The position numbers and the translations under genes are program-made. The notes beneath the pieces are model-generated. The model was not told the DNA's origin and searched no databases. It worked only from the letters and a program-made list of their open reading frames with translations. From Micractinium sp. NFX-FRZ (taxonomy: Eukaryota > Chlorophyta > Trebouxiophyceae > Chlorellales > Chlorellaceae), in assembly GCA_029339195.1 (NCBI GenBank), contig JAPTJF010000264.1, positions 22,364-86,363 on the forward strand: 64,000 nt of DNA. The letters run 5' to 3'. Of the stretch, positions 10,901 to 22,232 are shown one piece after another (position 1 is the first letter of the stretch; each line of letters opens with the position of its first letter).

Positions 10901-13900
10901 GTAATCCCACAAAGGGGAGTGAGGGCGCTTGCCTCCCTCCCGTGTGCTGCTGCTGCAAACACCGGCCCCCACCCGCTGGCCCGTGTTATGTTAATATGTT
11001 ACTAACACAGGCACCTGGCCTGTGCCGAAGGCGGGCACGGCCAGCAGGCCACTTGAGCGTATGCTTAGGCAACCAAACAACGCCTCACCACTGCCCTCGC
11101 ATGCCCCTCCCACACACGCTCAGATCGCGTACGCACACAACACGCAGGTGCACACCCACCTTGTCTGTGTCGCAGGCGGGCAGGGCCAGCAGGTCTGTGG
11201 AGCGGATGAAGAAGTGGCCAAAGAATGCCGAGATGCGGAGGCCCTTGGAGCAGCGGATGCGCATCACCGCCTCCCACGCCGTCTCGCGTGCCAGGTTGTG
11301 GCTGCCAAGTGGGGGAGGGGGGAGGGGGCAGGAAGAGGAGTGGCCGGGCCAGGTGGGTCGCAGGGAAGAATAAGACCCGGGGGGAAACTGCTTGCTGTCG
11401 GCGTCGCTGCCGCACGCACCACCTGCAGCTCTCATGCCCGCCCTACAAGCCCCCACCTGCCCCCTCCGCTCCCCTCCTCTCCTCACCACAGCTCTGCGTG
11501 CAGCTTGGGCCCGTCCCGCTCCGCCACAAAGCCTGGGTAGTAGTACAGCTGGCCGCCCGTGTACTTGGGCAGCGCGCCCAGGGAGGGCAGGTCCATGTAG
11601 GCGGAGCCAAAGGCAAACACGTCGATGCAGATTTGGAACCTGTGCGGGTGAGAAGCGGCACGAAGGGAAAGGCTGAGTGATGAGAACTGGTTGGTGGGAA
11701 GTGTATTCACCACACGGCTTGCACAACAAGTCAATGCGCATCTGGGATCTGCGGGTAGGCGGGGTGTGTGGAGGGAACGGATGGCTTCCATTAGATGTCT
11801 ATGGACCATGGCCAGAAGGTTGCCAATTGAAAATAATCGACGGCAAGTGCATGTCAGAACCCCTAAGCGGGAGAGCTGGGTCCTGCGCCGGGCAGGCGAT
11901 GGGTGGACCACACCTCCACGCTGCCCACCCACACTCCCCCTCTCAATTATATGCCCACCCACCTGGAGGCCTCTGCTGAGAAGCGCTTGTAGAAGGGGTC
12001 GTCGGGGGTGCGCAGGCTGTACTCCCGGTCTGTGCCGTACAGCGCCGGGTTGTCGCGTGCCTTGATGCGGCCGATGCCCACGCTGGGCGCTGCGGCCTGC
12101 ACGGCGAGGGGCGGGGAGGCGAGCGGGCACGGCAGGGGTTGGTGCGCAGCATACCACAACCATTTGGAAGCAGGAGGCCGCCCTCCTCCTGCTGAGCCCT
12201 GCACCACAACACGCAGTCGGTGCGTGCGTCCACCCCTGCCGCCCACCGACCAAGACGCAAAGCAACCACGTGTGACAGCAGGCACCTGGAAGAGCAGCAG
12301 CTTGCCGCCAATGTGGTTCATCACCAAGAAAGCGGCCTGCAGCGCCGGGCCCATCGCGCTCTCCACCTGCAAGACGTGGGTGGGGCAGGGAATAGCAGGG
12401 CAGGGCAGGGCAGGTTGGTGCAGGGCCGGCCTGGGCAGCTGCGCACGAGGTGAGAGCTGTGGGGAAGGAACCAAGTAGCGCGTCATCCCCCCATTGCCAT
12501 CAGCCCGACGTCTCACGCTCCTGAGCATCTCTCCACCCACCTGCGTGGCCCGCCCAAAGCTCTGGGGCAGGGATTCGAGCAGGGCCTCCACCACCGCCCG
12601 GCTCTCGCGCAGGTTCACCATCAGGTCGTCGGGCAGCGGCACAAATGGGTCGTCAATCTGCGGCAGGTGCACAAGTAAAGGGGTGGGTGATGTAGCTGCC
12701 TGGAAGGTTCGCCAGCGGTCGGGCAGGTGCACAAGGGGTCCGTCAATGTGCAGCGTTGCACTAAGACGGAGGTCAAAGGGTGGGGTGGGCCTCCTAAGTG
12801 AGCTCCCAGTGCCAGCTGCCAGCTGCCAGCCCGCCTGCATCCCGTGCCACCCCGCCCCGCCCCAGCCAGCTGCCAGCCCACCGGCATTCCCGCCCCGCCC
12901 TGCCCCGCCCCAGCCGGCAACCCTACTGCACCACAGCATGACACCCATCACAACCGCCCACCCACCCACCTCCGCCACCACCATCATCTGAGGAGAAGAC
13001 AGGCTGCTCTTGAGGTTGTAGAAGTGCAGCGTGCTGCAGCGGGAACGGGGCAGGGGCAGGGTCTCAGGTCAGGTTCTTTGGTGCTGAAATCGGGAGCTGA
13101 GTCCATCTGTAGTGTAAGTTACTGTAGTGCAAGCATGCTGGTGGGCAGGGCGGTGGAGGAGGCGGGGGCCCCGTGCCGCGGGCTGCCAAGTCGCCTGACC
13201 TTGCGCCTGGCACTGTTGTTGGGCTTGCCGTAAAGTCATATGGTGCCCATCCATTCTGCATGCCACCTTCTGCTCACCTGTCGAAAGTGATGAAGGCCAC
13301 CTGGGTGCGCTCGTCGCCGGGCAGGGAGTCGAGGCCGGCTTTGATGGAGGCGCAGGCGGCGCGCAGCATGCCGGAGGAGGCGGCGGCAAAGGAGACGTCG
13401 ATGACAAACACGTAGGTGGGAGGCATGGGGGCGCGCACCTGCGGGGGCAGGGCAATGTGCAGGTGAACACCGACAGATGTCAGAAGCCAGGCGGGTGAGC
13501 GGCGCGAACAACTTGAGCTCCAGAAGAGTCTGAGCCAGCCGCCCGCCTTACCCACTGCACCCAGTGCCTCAAGCTGCCCATGTACAACTTCATCGGCACA
13601 TCACTGGCATCCTGCTCGTCTTCACACCCCCACCCCAGAACACCACAAGGCACACACACTGCGCACGGCCCCCACCCGCCCACTCACCATGTACTCTGCA
13701 GGCGCAATGTACTCCACGCTGCCGCCATACAGCTCCGGCCGCTCGCTGTGGTCCAGCCGCCGCCCCGAGGCGTCCAGTGCACAAAAGTACTCGATGGGCA
13801 CCTCGTTCACCAGCTGGCACACGTTGCACGAGTAGCGCCTGCAGGGGCCGGAAGCGGGATGGGACACAAAAGCGGCACAGCCATGTGTTCAGACGTCCCG

Positions 13901-15526
13901 CCCCGCGGTTGCTGCTGGGGCCGCTGTCACCCACCAGCCCACAGGCACTACCAGCCCAGCCCAGCCCAGCCCAGCCCAGCCCAGCAGCACCCACCTGCCG
14001 CCGTCCATCCAGGACATGAAGGGGTTCATGTATGTGCGGCACCGCTTGCAGCGGATGATGGTGCCGCCCTGGGGGTTGGCCACCGGCACCTCCCCGCCTG
14101 CCAGGGCCATTGGGTGCACCACGGCGCCGTAGGGCAGGTGCCACCGCGCCTTGAGCGCCTGCAAGCACAATGTGTGTGCAACCAGCCAAGCGATTGTTCT
14201 ACCGGGCACGCGACGTACATGGTTTGAAACACACGAAGCTGCCAGCGCAAATTCAGCAGCTGCACCCAGGGCGTGTGCACACTCATTCCACGTGGTCTCA
14301 AGCAGGGACTTGGCACAGCATCGCACTGTCCTCTCTACAAGGGGCCTTCCAGCATGGGTCCGCCCTTGTCGGCCAACCCTGCCGCTCCGACAGAACTCCA
14401 GCACCCAAACACATGTGCCCCCACACGCCCCTCAACCCCCTTGCCTGCGAGTTGGGCACAGCCTGGGTGGTCATGCGCACAAACTCGGGGCGGCAGTTGT
14501 ACGGCGCGTAGGGCTGCGGGGGCCCCACTTGGCTTTCCGCGGCAGGCCCTGCCGGGCGGGGGAAGGCCGCTGGGTTGGCGCCCCCGTCGGCTGGCTGGCC
14601 AGGCATGGTGGGGGCAGCAGGGCCCAGGGACAGGGTCTCAAACGCATCCAGGGCGGCTTGCTGCAAGTCAGGGCAGAAGAGGGCGGGACGGGCAGATTGG
14701 GTGGGGCGGCGTGGGGAGAAGAGGCGAGGCTGAAGCACCCAGACCGGGCAGGCAGGGAGGCAAGCTGGGGGGAGAGCAGCTGCAGTGCAGCGCAGCACCA
14801 TGGGAAGGCTGCGGCTCTCCAACCCTAGCCATCAGAGCAACTGGCTGCAGACAGCTAGGCAGACCGCAGCTCTCTAGAGCCGCTGCTGCTGCTGCTGCTG
14901 CTGCTGTCCATCTGCGATCACCAAGCGCAACAGCTAGGGTGCAGCTAGCAAAGGCAGCTGCACCAGCTGGCCCAGACCAGCCTCCAGCCATTGACAGCTG
15001 CAGCGACAGCAGGCGGCAGCATGCGGCCTGCACTCACCATACCACCCTGGTCGTAGCCAGGCGCCATGCCGGGGCCGCCCATGCCCGGCGGCGGCGGCGC
15101 CCCCAGGCCCGGCACGCCAGGCAGGCGCATGCCCATCCCCATGGTTGGGGGCGCACCCAAGCCGGGCTGCATGCCGGGCTGCATCATGCCCGGCTGCATG
15201 CCAGGCTGCATGCCAGGCTGCATCATGCCAGGCTGCATGCCGGGCTGCATCATGCCAGGCTGCATGCCGGGCTGCATCATGCCAGGCTGCGACGCCATGC
15301 CTGGCACTGGCGGCGGCCCCATACCAGGGGGCCCGGGTGGCCCCGGCGGCCGCATGCCCATGCCAGGCTGCATCATGCCCATCGGCCGTGGCGGGGACGG
15401 CCCTCCGGGAGCTGCCGCTGCCTGCTGCTGGTATCCGGGCTGCTGCTGGGGCATGCCAGGCATGCCCGGCGGACGCATGCCGGGAGCCCCAGGGGGGCCA
15501 GGCGCCTGCCCAGGCATGCCCGGCAT

Positions 15527-15565
<39 letters not shown>

Positions 15566-16532
15566 AGTTGGCTGTCCCATGCCACCCATCGGCCGCACCA
15601 TACCCGGCGGCCCAGCCGGCGGCGCCAGGCCGCCGGGGCGGGGACCGCTCGGCAGCGGCATGCCGGGCCGCGGCATGCCTCCTGGAACAGGGGGACCCAT
15701 CGGCCTGGGCATGCCTGGCTGCGGCTGCTGCTGCTGCTGCTGCATTTGAGGCATGCCGGGCCGAGGGGGCCCATAGCCTGCTGCCTGCTGTGGAGCCGCT
15801 CCGGCAGGCATCGCCACCCCCGGTGGCCGCATGCCTGGCATGCCGGCCGGCCGCGGCGCCCCAGGGAAACCTGCAGGTGGCACCGGCAGCAGCACAGCCG
15901 GTTGGCATAACACGTTGCCATGCGGTCCAACCTTGGTACTGCTGCTCTGCCAGTGGGTGCATAGCAGCGGGCAGCTGCCCGAGCCTGGGGTACCGCAATC
16001 CGCTGCCCTGCTTCACCTGCTGCTCCTGTTGGTGCAGCACCTGGCATGCCGGGCGGCTTGGCTGCACTGGGCGGACCGCCAGGGAAGCCGTTGGCTGCGG
16101 GGGGCGCTCCGTAGCCTGCAACGGCGGCAGCGGGCGGCGGCGGCGGCGGTGGGTCACACTCGTCCCCAGCCCTGCTCATTCGCGCCATCACTCTACTGCG
16201 CTGCCGTATCTGCGTGATTGCAGTACTCTAAGCGCCAGCAGCGTCTCACCTGCAGGTCTAGGCGCGCCCCCAGGCGGCACGCCCGGTGCGCCAGGCCCGA
16301 AGCCCGGCTGTTGCGGTGCAAATCCGCCTGGTGCCATCGGTCTCGGACCTGCAGAAGCGGGAACAGCGTCTCTTCGGCGCCTGCTGCAGACGGGGCGAAT
16401 TGTGGGTGATCGGGGCTTCCCGCCAGGCGGCACTCGCCTAGTACCCTCCTTCTGGGCCTCACCTGGCGGTTGCTGCTGCTGCGGGTAGCCGTAGGGCTGC
16501 TGCCCAGGCGGGTAGCCAGGCTGCCCACTCAT
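7949..16532 (-). CDS. SEC24: SEC24, cargo-binding subunit of the COPII vesicle coat
   Basis: Twenty-two exons join in frame to 1,150 residues: 16532-16463, 16348-16250, 16115-16017, 15870-15038, 14660-14445, 14158-13995, 13838-13688, 13438-13278, 13033-12970, 12657-12541, 12366-12286, 12096-11963, 11639-11487, 11301-11160, 10724-10586, 10362-10255, 10014-9877, 9617-9387, 9055-8939, 8696-8602, 8311-8189, 7966-7949. Residues 1-370 are Pro/Gly/Gln/Met-rich, with a 13-Gln run. The zinc finger uses C476, C479, C498 and C501. The trunk follows (YVFVIDVSFAA, STLHFYNLKSSLS, MMVV), then the beta-sandwich, the helical part and the gelsolin-like domain (DNGRMLIMWLG). SEC24 binds cargo on the ER and pairs with SEC23. 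The last exon is only 18 nt. One intron uses a GC donor (14445/14444). Three introns contain copies of adjacent exon edges. It shares a 191-bp divergent promoter with the Nudix gene. Confidence 0.96.
9675..9732 (-). repeat. Intronic echo of SEC24 exon 18 start
   Basis: This 58-bp stretch of the intron 9876-9618 matches 9567-9624 in direct orientation at roughly 80% identity. The source covers the acceptor and first 17 codons of the exon. The copy translates as LVRTAALHG against LVKTSALRG. Confidence 0.85.
10418..10450. repeat. GT dinucleotide repeat in a SEC24 intron
   Basis: An imperfect GT run lies in the intron 10585-10363. Confidence 0.9.
10789..10830 (-). repeat. Intronic echo of SEC24 exon 15 start
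   Basis: A near-perfect copy of 10703-10741, including CTGCAG and the start codons for SFSVEIA (the copy reads SFSVDIA). It lies 86 bp upstream in transcription and offers a second acceptor that leads into a different, non-SEC24 frame. Confidence 0.9.
12715..12753 (-). repeat. Intronic echo of SEC24 exon 10 start
   Basis: Direct degenerate copy of 12625-12663. The copy reads HIDGPLVHLPD where the exon reads QIDDPFVPLPD. It lies in the upstream intron 12969-12658. Confidence 0.85.
13951..13986. repeat. CAGCC pentamer repeat in a SEC24 intron
   Basis: About seven CAGCC units, just inside the donor side of the intron 13994-13839. Confidence 0.9.
15160..15295 (-). repeat. Met-Gln-Pro-Gly coding repeats in SEC24
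   Basis: The exon 15870-15038 has a run of MQPGM and MMQPGMQPG units with near-identical codons. It lies in the disordered N-terminal region, following the 13-Gln tract coded at 15528-15565. Confidence 0.9.
15528..15565. repeat. CAG/CTG run coding a 13-Gln tract in SEC24
   Basis: A pure trinucleotide run in the large N-terminal exon. In-frame length variation between strains is expected for such tracts. Confidence 0.9.
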
Positions 16533-16723
16533 CGGGGCGCTGCTGATTGATCCAAGCGCCAGGCCTGGCTTTCTTTGGTCTCCGATCCTCGAAACCACGT
16601 GAGCCTGTAAGTTGTCGAGTTGGCATGTCACGCAGTGCACGTGTCTCGTTCTGCGGTCAGCCGCTTGCCGTGAGCAGACCGGGAATCTTGATACTAATCC
16701 CATTCCCGCGCCTTCTACGGCCG
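16533..16723. promoter_or_regulatory. Divergent promoter, SEC24 / Nudix hydrolase
   Basis: Only 191 bp separate the two start codons. Both 5' UTRs and any promoter elements must lie here. No clear TATA box was seen. Confidence 0.6.
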
Positions 16724-17848
16724 ATGATAACGCCCCTCCAACGTGCCTCCGTCCTTGGCCTCGTCTCCGTCCTGCTGGCTTGCGGCTGGGTGTCCCTTAG
16801 CAACACGATGGGTGCACGGCATAGCAGCAGCACGGGTGCCGAGGGCGGTGACGCAGCAGCAGCGGCAGCAGCAGCAGGAGCAGCAGTGCATCAAAGAAAC
16901 GGCGGCGATGGCGGCGCTCCGCCCGAGAAGGTCGGAGCGGGCCTCCTGCTGACGTGAGTTGCGCTGGTGCCATGCTGCTGCGGTTGAAGAGGCTAGCAAG
17001 GAGGAGAATTTTCCTCTGCTGCACTGTCTCGAGTCTGAAGGAAACAGAAATGCTGGCCTGGACGGACCACGCCAAGGCATCGCTGCTCAATTCCCACGAG
17101 ACAGTGACTTAACCCAGTGTATCCCTGCCCCTTGCTGCACCTCCCCTGGCAGCTGCGACGGCGAGGTGCTGCTGTTGAAGCGCAACAGCAAGCACAACCA
17201 CGGCACCTGGGGGCTGCCTGGCGGCAATGCCGATGCGGAGGACAGAGCCGACCTGCTGGCCACCGCCACAAGGGAGGCACACGAGGAAATGGGCACCCAA
17301 CTTCCAGAGTTTGAGGTTGTGTCGCAGGTCCTGACCAAGCGAGGGAAGAGGTGAGAGGCATGAGTGGCGCAGGGGCAGGCGTTTGCATCGACACGCGGTC
17401 GGGCACGCTGGGCATGCTGAGCTAGGTAGCATTGCCAGCCAGGCTAGGTAGCATTGCAGGGCTTGCTGGAGGGATGCACCCCGCTGCGACCTGTTGTTCC
17501 AGCAGCGGGAGCTCTTAGGCTCCCGGAACAGCGTGGAACCCCCGAAAGCACCTGCTGCACTGGACATCACAGACCCACACTGCCGCATGCCCTGCTCCCC
17601 GCACCCTACACCTTCCCTGCAGGGGCCAGAAGCACTACACCGTCTTTGTGGCTCGGCTCTCGCCAGAGGCCAAGGCCGCGTGGCAGCCGCAGCTGAACGA
17701 GGAGCACAGCGCGTGGCGCTGGTTCCCCCTGGCCCAGCTGACAGCTGGCAATGCACCGCTGCACCCTGTGGTGGAGCTGGCTTTCTCCCAGCCGCTGAGG
17801 CAGCAGGTGCTGGCGGCTATTGGCAGCGCAGCCGGGGCGCAGGGATGA
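16724..17848 (+). CDS. Nudix hydrolase with an N-terminal membrane segment
   Basis: Exons 16724-16953, 17153-17350 and 17623-17848 give 217 residues. A hydrophobic stretch (SVLGLVSVLLACGWVSL, about residues 9-25) suggests a signal anchor or signal peptide, followed by an Ala run. The Nudix fold follows from about residue 73. The box contains LPGG, then REAHEEMG at residues 117-124 with the metal-binding Glu pair. The spacing from the box Gly to Arg117 is 15 residues rather than the usual 13, so this loop has about two extra residues. Nudix enzymes cleave nucleoside diphosphates linked to another group; the substrate is unknown. The start at 16724 is the first ATG that keeps the membrane segment. 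It is divergent from SEC24 and convergent with the kinase gene. Confidence 0.85.
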
Positions 17849-18522
17849 GCACGTGCCCAGCGCAGCATTGCCCTATAACCCCTACAGCCCTAAACCCTGC
17901 TGTGGACACCGCCCAGGCTTGCTCGCCCCCGTCCACCGTTTTCCTGTTTGTTGCTGCCAGCTGCGCTCCGTTGTCCCAATACATCTTGCCGCTAGTCTGT
18001 GCCTAAAACGCCCTCACTTTGGTGCATCCTTCCCCGTTGCCCTCTGCCTGTCATGCCTATCCCCATCGCCGCCTGCGCTTCATGTGGAGCTCGACCTGCT
18101 TCCCCCTGGTGCATGTGTTTGCCATCCGTGTCAGAGGATCCCCCAACATGGGAGCGTAGCTTCCTTCGTTACATGTAGGGTTGCCCAGGGATTCGCCTGG
18201 GTCATACAAATGAATGTGTTGGAACAGGGGCCTGTAGACTGCCACCTGCTGTTACGCTAATGCACCATGGTACGCACACACGCATGCAAGCTTGAGAGTC
18301 GCACAAATAGAACGAGGGCTGCAGGCGCAAACATGCAGTTCAAGTGATATGGGCCGAAACATCTGACAACGCAAAACTGAGTGCGCTAAAGAATATAAAC
18401 TTGGGCGGCTGGGGCAGGGGTGGCTGCTGGCCTCCCCGTCGCTGGCCGCTGCTGAGCATTCCAGCACGTGCTGCGACCACCAGGTCGCAGCTGCAGCAGC
18501 CCCGCACTCAGTGCCTTGCCAT
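17849..18522. other. Convergent 3' regions of the Nudix and kinase genes
   Basis: 674 bp with no supported gene. A TGTAA on the minus strand at 18169-18173 is a candidate poly(A) signal for the kinase. None was seen for the Nudix gene on the plus strand. Confidence 0.5.
18169..18173 (-). terminator. Candidate poly(A) signal TGTAA of the kinase gene
   Basis: TGTAA on the minus strand, about 350 bases after the kinase stop codon. Confidence 0.4.
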
Positions 18523-18670
18523 CTACTTGACCTGAGATGCGCGGTGGCAGGGGATCAGCGCCAGCACCCTCCACGCCTTCTTGGGCTTACGGGCGGGGGC
18601 GATGCCCTTTCCAGCTGATGCGGCATCGGCGCGGGCGCCTGCTGCCTCCGCCTTCACTGCCAGCTCAGCT

Positions 18671-18702
<32 letters not shown>

Positions 18703-21700
18703 ATTTGCGATGCAGCAGGCTGCTGGCCGGCTCGCTACGGGGTCGTCTGAAGAGTTGTCAGCTGGGCTGAGAGGGGAGCCAAACTGCATGGGCGCCTCTG
18801 CCACTTCGGTCCTGGTGCGTGTGCGGCCTGCAGGGGCAGTGGGCAGAGGAAATGCTGGTGGAGCATAACGCTTTCGAAAAGGAGCGATCACACAGCATGC
18901 GGCACTGAGCACATCTCGATGCCTGAACAGCCAGCAACAACAGAGCAGGGGCAGAAGCAGAGCAGCCCACAGCAAGTACCAGGCTAGGCTACCACCTACC
19001 CCAGGCTCACCAGGGAGGGTGGGGGTGTGCTGGGCAGGCTGCTGCTGCTGCTGCTGCTGCCGCGCCGTCCTCGACCTGGGGGTGGGCCCAGCGCTGCCAG
19101 CGGGGCTGACCAGCTGCGCACACCGCGCCAGCATGTGGCGGATCATCGCCTCCTCCTGCGCCTGAATGCTGGCCGCCACTGCCGCCCGCAGGGCGTCGGC
19201 CGTGCCCTGGCTGCAGCCGGTTCGGCCGGCGGGGCGGCGCTGGGCCGCCTTGGCGGGCGGAAAGGCTGCAGCGCTGGGGGTGCCCCTGCTGGCAGAGTTG
19301 GTTGGCTCGGGGCTGGGCGGTGCCAGGGCGGGGCTGCCAGGAGTGCTGGCGCGGCGTGCCTCCTCGGCTTCCACCAGTGCCCGGTACGTGGGGTGCATGC
19401 CAGAAGTGTCTGGCCGCGACGCAGCCGCGGCCGGCGGGGGGGAAGCTGGGGTGACGGGGCCAGCACGCACATGCACGTGCACTTGGGCGCCGCCGCTGGA
19501 AGCGGCCGCTGGCTGCTTGCAGGGGCTGTCAAAGCGGCTGGGCAGCGCCATGGCGTGCAGAGCAGCTTCCTGGGCGCTGCCAAGCGAGCCGACGCTGCCT
19601 GTGGGGCTGCTGCTGGCGTACAGGGAAGAGGAGAGCGCCGTACGGACTGCCTCTGGCATCACCTCTGCGTTGGAGGCGTCGCTGCCCGGAAGCTGAGCGG
19701 GCACATGGGTGCTGTACCGCGGCGGTGGCAGCAGTGCCAGCAGTGCCTCGGCATCCTGGTGCCCCGACCCCAGGCCCGGCGGAGTGGTCTGCACACGCAA
19801 CAGGGGGTGAGGGCGCATGCAGGGCGGCGTGAGCGTGACATGGCACATGCTGCGCTGCTGGGCAGGCAGTGGCACAGCCCTTGGCAGCCACCGCCCGCCG
19901 CTTCTTGACCAACATCCCCTCCTGCCTCTCCGTGCCGCCCATCCCACCACCGGCCCTATCCTCCCCTCCCCTCCCCTCCCCCTCCCCTCACCTGAAGCAG
20001 ATCCAGGGCAAGCGCCAGGCGCTCACAGGGCGCGGCCCCATCCGCGCAGCCCACCATGCCCTCAAGCTGCAGTGGCGCCAGGCGGGCCGCCACGTGGGGC
20101 AGCTGCAGCAGCGCCTCCATGCTGATGCGCTTGGAGGGGTCGGGCTGCAGCATGAGGGCGATGGTGTCGCACAGATCGTGGCTGTAGCGCGCCGGCACGT
20201 GGGCGCTGGGCTTGCCCCGCACCACCTGCAGGGTCAGGAGGCACAAGGGGGGGCAGCGTGGGGAAGCGCGGGGTAGGGTGGGGTCGGGTGGGGTGAGATG
20301 GCGGCGGCGGTCTTGCTGCCAGGAATGCACCCACACACCCCTGTCTGCCTCACTCTACCCTCCCCTCCCCCCAACCCTCCAAACCCACACCCCAAACACC
20401 GCCACCACTACCACCGCCACCACTACCACCGCCACCTCTACCACCCTCATCCCGCACCCACCCCCCGCACCATGGCGCGCAACTCCCCAATAGTGCCCGC
20501 ATCAAAGGCCGGCTCTAGGGCCGCCATCTCCAGCAGTATGCACCCCGCGCTCCAGACGTCGCAGCCGGTGCTGTAGGGGCGGTAGAGGAACACCTCGGGG
20601 GCGGCGTACATGGGGGTGCCAGCCTGCAGCACAGCAGGGCATAGCGCACAGGACGTCAGCCGGTGCAAAGGGGCCGTAAGGCGTGCAGCACCCCCCGCCC
20701 AGGCCCCACCGCTCGCTTTCCAGCAGACTCAATCCACACCCGACTGCTCGCCCGCCTGCCCGCCCGCCTCCCCACCCACCAGAGTGTGCGCCATGCCGTT
20801 TGCCATGAGCGTGCTCAGCCCAAAGTCGACCAGCTTGAGGGGGGTGCTGGGGTCTGAGCTCTCAAAGATAATGTTGGATGGTTTGAGGTCGCGGTGCAGG
20901 ATGCGGCTGGCGTGCAGGTACTGCACCGCGCTGGCAATCTGCAGGAAGAGGCGCCAGATGGAGGCCTCGGGCAGGTAGGCGCGGCGCGCATGGCGCGTCC
21001 TGCAAGGGGCAAACGGGCGGGGGGGGGGGGGGAGGCAGAGGAAGGGGGGATGAACATGCAAGGAGCGCAGGCGCAGCACCCGTGCGCCACCACTCCCCAC
21101 TGCGACCCGCCTGCGCGCTCACGTAGCCGTCCCAGGACCCGCTTACTGTAGAAACTCCGCCAGGGAGCCGCCGTCGAGCAGGTCCATCACGACGCAGACG
21201 CTGCCGTCGTCCGAGGACACAAAGGACTCGCGGTACTTCACAATGTGAGGATGGTCCAGCGAGGAGAGCAGGAGCACTTCTTTGGCCAGGTCGGAGCGCG
21301 CGCGGGCGCCCGCCTCCTCGCCGCCGCGAAACACCTGCAGTGGGATGGGCAGGTTTGCAAAAAGTTGGGGCGGAGGCCATGATGGACTGTGGTGAAATCA
21401 TTGTCTCAAGTTTGGTTGCGACGACAAAGACTTGCCAACAAGCAAGAGGCGCGAGGCGGCAGCCTCTGGCAGGGCGGGTGCAAAAGTAGGCGGCGGCGGC
21501 GGCGGCGGGCGGCGGCAGCCAGCTCCAACCACTTCCTCCGTGTCCCCCCCGGACCTCAATCCACTTGCCTTGACGGCGTATTCCTTGTTGTCAATCCGCC
21601 GACGGCCGACGAAGCTGCACGCAGGCGAATCGGGGGATTCCAGTGTCATCGTGGGCAAGCACCGGCGTTGTGCAACGCCTGCCGCTGTGCATCATGCAGA

Positions 21701-21783
21701 ACGCCGCGGTTGTTGCAAATAGCTTACACGGAGGCACTCATGCCGCGGCCAAGCTCCTGCAGGTCCCCAAAGCGCTCCCTCAT
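18523..21783 (-). CDS. NEK (NimA-related)-like serine/threonine protein kinase with a long tail
   Basis: Exons 21783-21728, 21614-21569, 21334-21147, 20999-20780, 20623-20471, 20225-19992 and 19788-18523 give 720 residues. The kinase domain is complete: Gly loop GRGMSAS (12-18), YAVK with Lys34, helix-C Glu53, HRDLKPSN with Asp134, DFG at 155-157, GTPMYAAPE at 172-180. The C-lobe part [20 protein letters not shown] is NEK-like. The tail (300-720) is Ala/Pro/Ser-rich with two Gln runs and one hydrophobic segment, [20 protein letters not shown], which would be a membrane anchor. However, 18995-18828 has splice-like ends, is 168 nt long and has no stop, so this segment may be a retained intron. 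Intron 2 has a GC donor (AAG|GCAAGT at 21569/21568). The start was chosen at the Met just before the Gly loop; an in-frame extension to about 21912 is open. Confidence 0.85.
18672..18702. repeat. CAG/CTG run coding poly-Gln in the kinase tail
   Basis: About ten CAG codons near the C-terminus. A shorter Gln run is coded around 19040-19060. Confidence 0.9.
18828..18995 (-). other. Possible exitron (in-frame optional intron) in the kinase tail
   Basis: The segment begins with GTGGTAG after GTAG and ends with CCCCTGCAG. It is 168 nt (56 codons) and free of stops. Its removal joins PGVG to GRTRTRTE in the same frame. It contains the only hydrophobic segment of the protein. Confidence 0.45.
20395..20446. 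repeat. CCACCACTA/CCACCGCCA repeat in a kinase intron
   Basis: Imperfect trinucleotide-based repeat in the intron 20470-20226. Confidence 0.85.
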
Positions 21784-22232
21784 GCTTACAATAATGCAAA
21801 TGCGCAAATGTTGCGGCGTCAAGTGCTGTTGAAAGCAGCGCTTGAATGTTGTGCAACCAGCTCCCGAACGCCTCCTCAACCTCCAACGCGGTCCGCCAGG
21901 CTGGCAAACCAAAGCAGGCGCAGCGGCGCTGGGAGTGCCGTCATATCCCGGAGTTCAGATGCGCACCGTTTGCGGCCGATGGAGCCGCCTAGCTAGATAA
22001 GGGCTAGGGTTTGTGCTGAAGGCGCCGGTCCTGTGCAGCAGACTGGCACCGGAAAGAACCATGGAGGAGAGGGAGGGACGCAGCCGGTGCGCCCCAAGGG
22101 GTGCAGGGCAGGGCCAGCTGCCACCAACATCAACAGCATGCCGCTGTATCCGCTTCCAGGGCGTACATACAGCCTCGTGAGAAGCAGATCAAAGTGTCGC
22201 AGCACTAAAATAGAGGGTGGCATGCGCACGCA
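21784..22232. other. Intergenic: kinase 5' region and TAPT1 3' region
   Basis: 449 bp between two minus-strand genes. Minus-strand TGTAA at 21786-21790 could serve TAPT1, which would put its transcript end at the kinase start. No other feature was seen. Confidence 0.45.

Noticed and set aside
14273..15910. 545-codon plus-strand frame over the SEC24 N-terminus
   Set aside because: His/Arg/Ala-rich antisense of the Pro/Gln/Met-rich SEC24 exon, with no domain.
16116..16191. DECDPPPPPPP stretch as part of SEC24 exon 3
   Set aside because: Its available acceptors are in the wrong phase. The acceptor TTGCAG before GCTACGGAG gives the correct phase-1 join.
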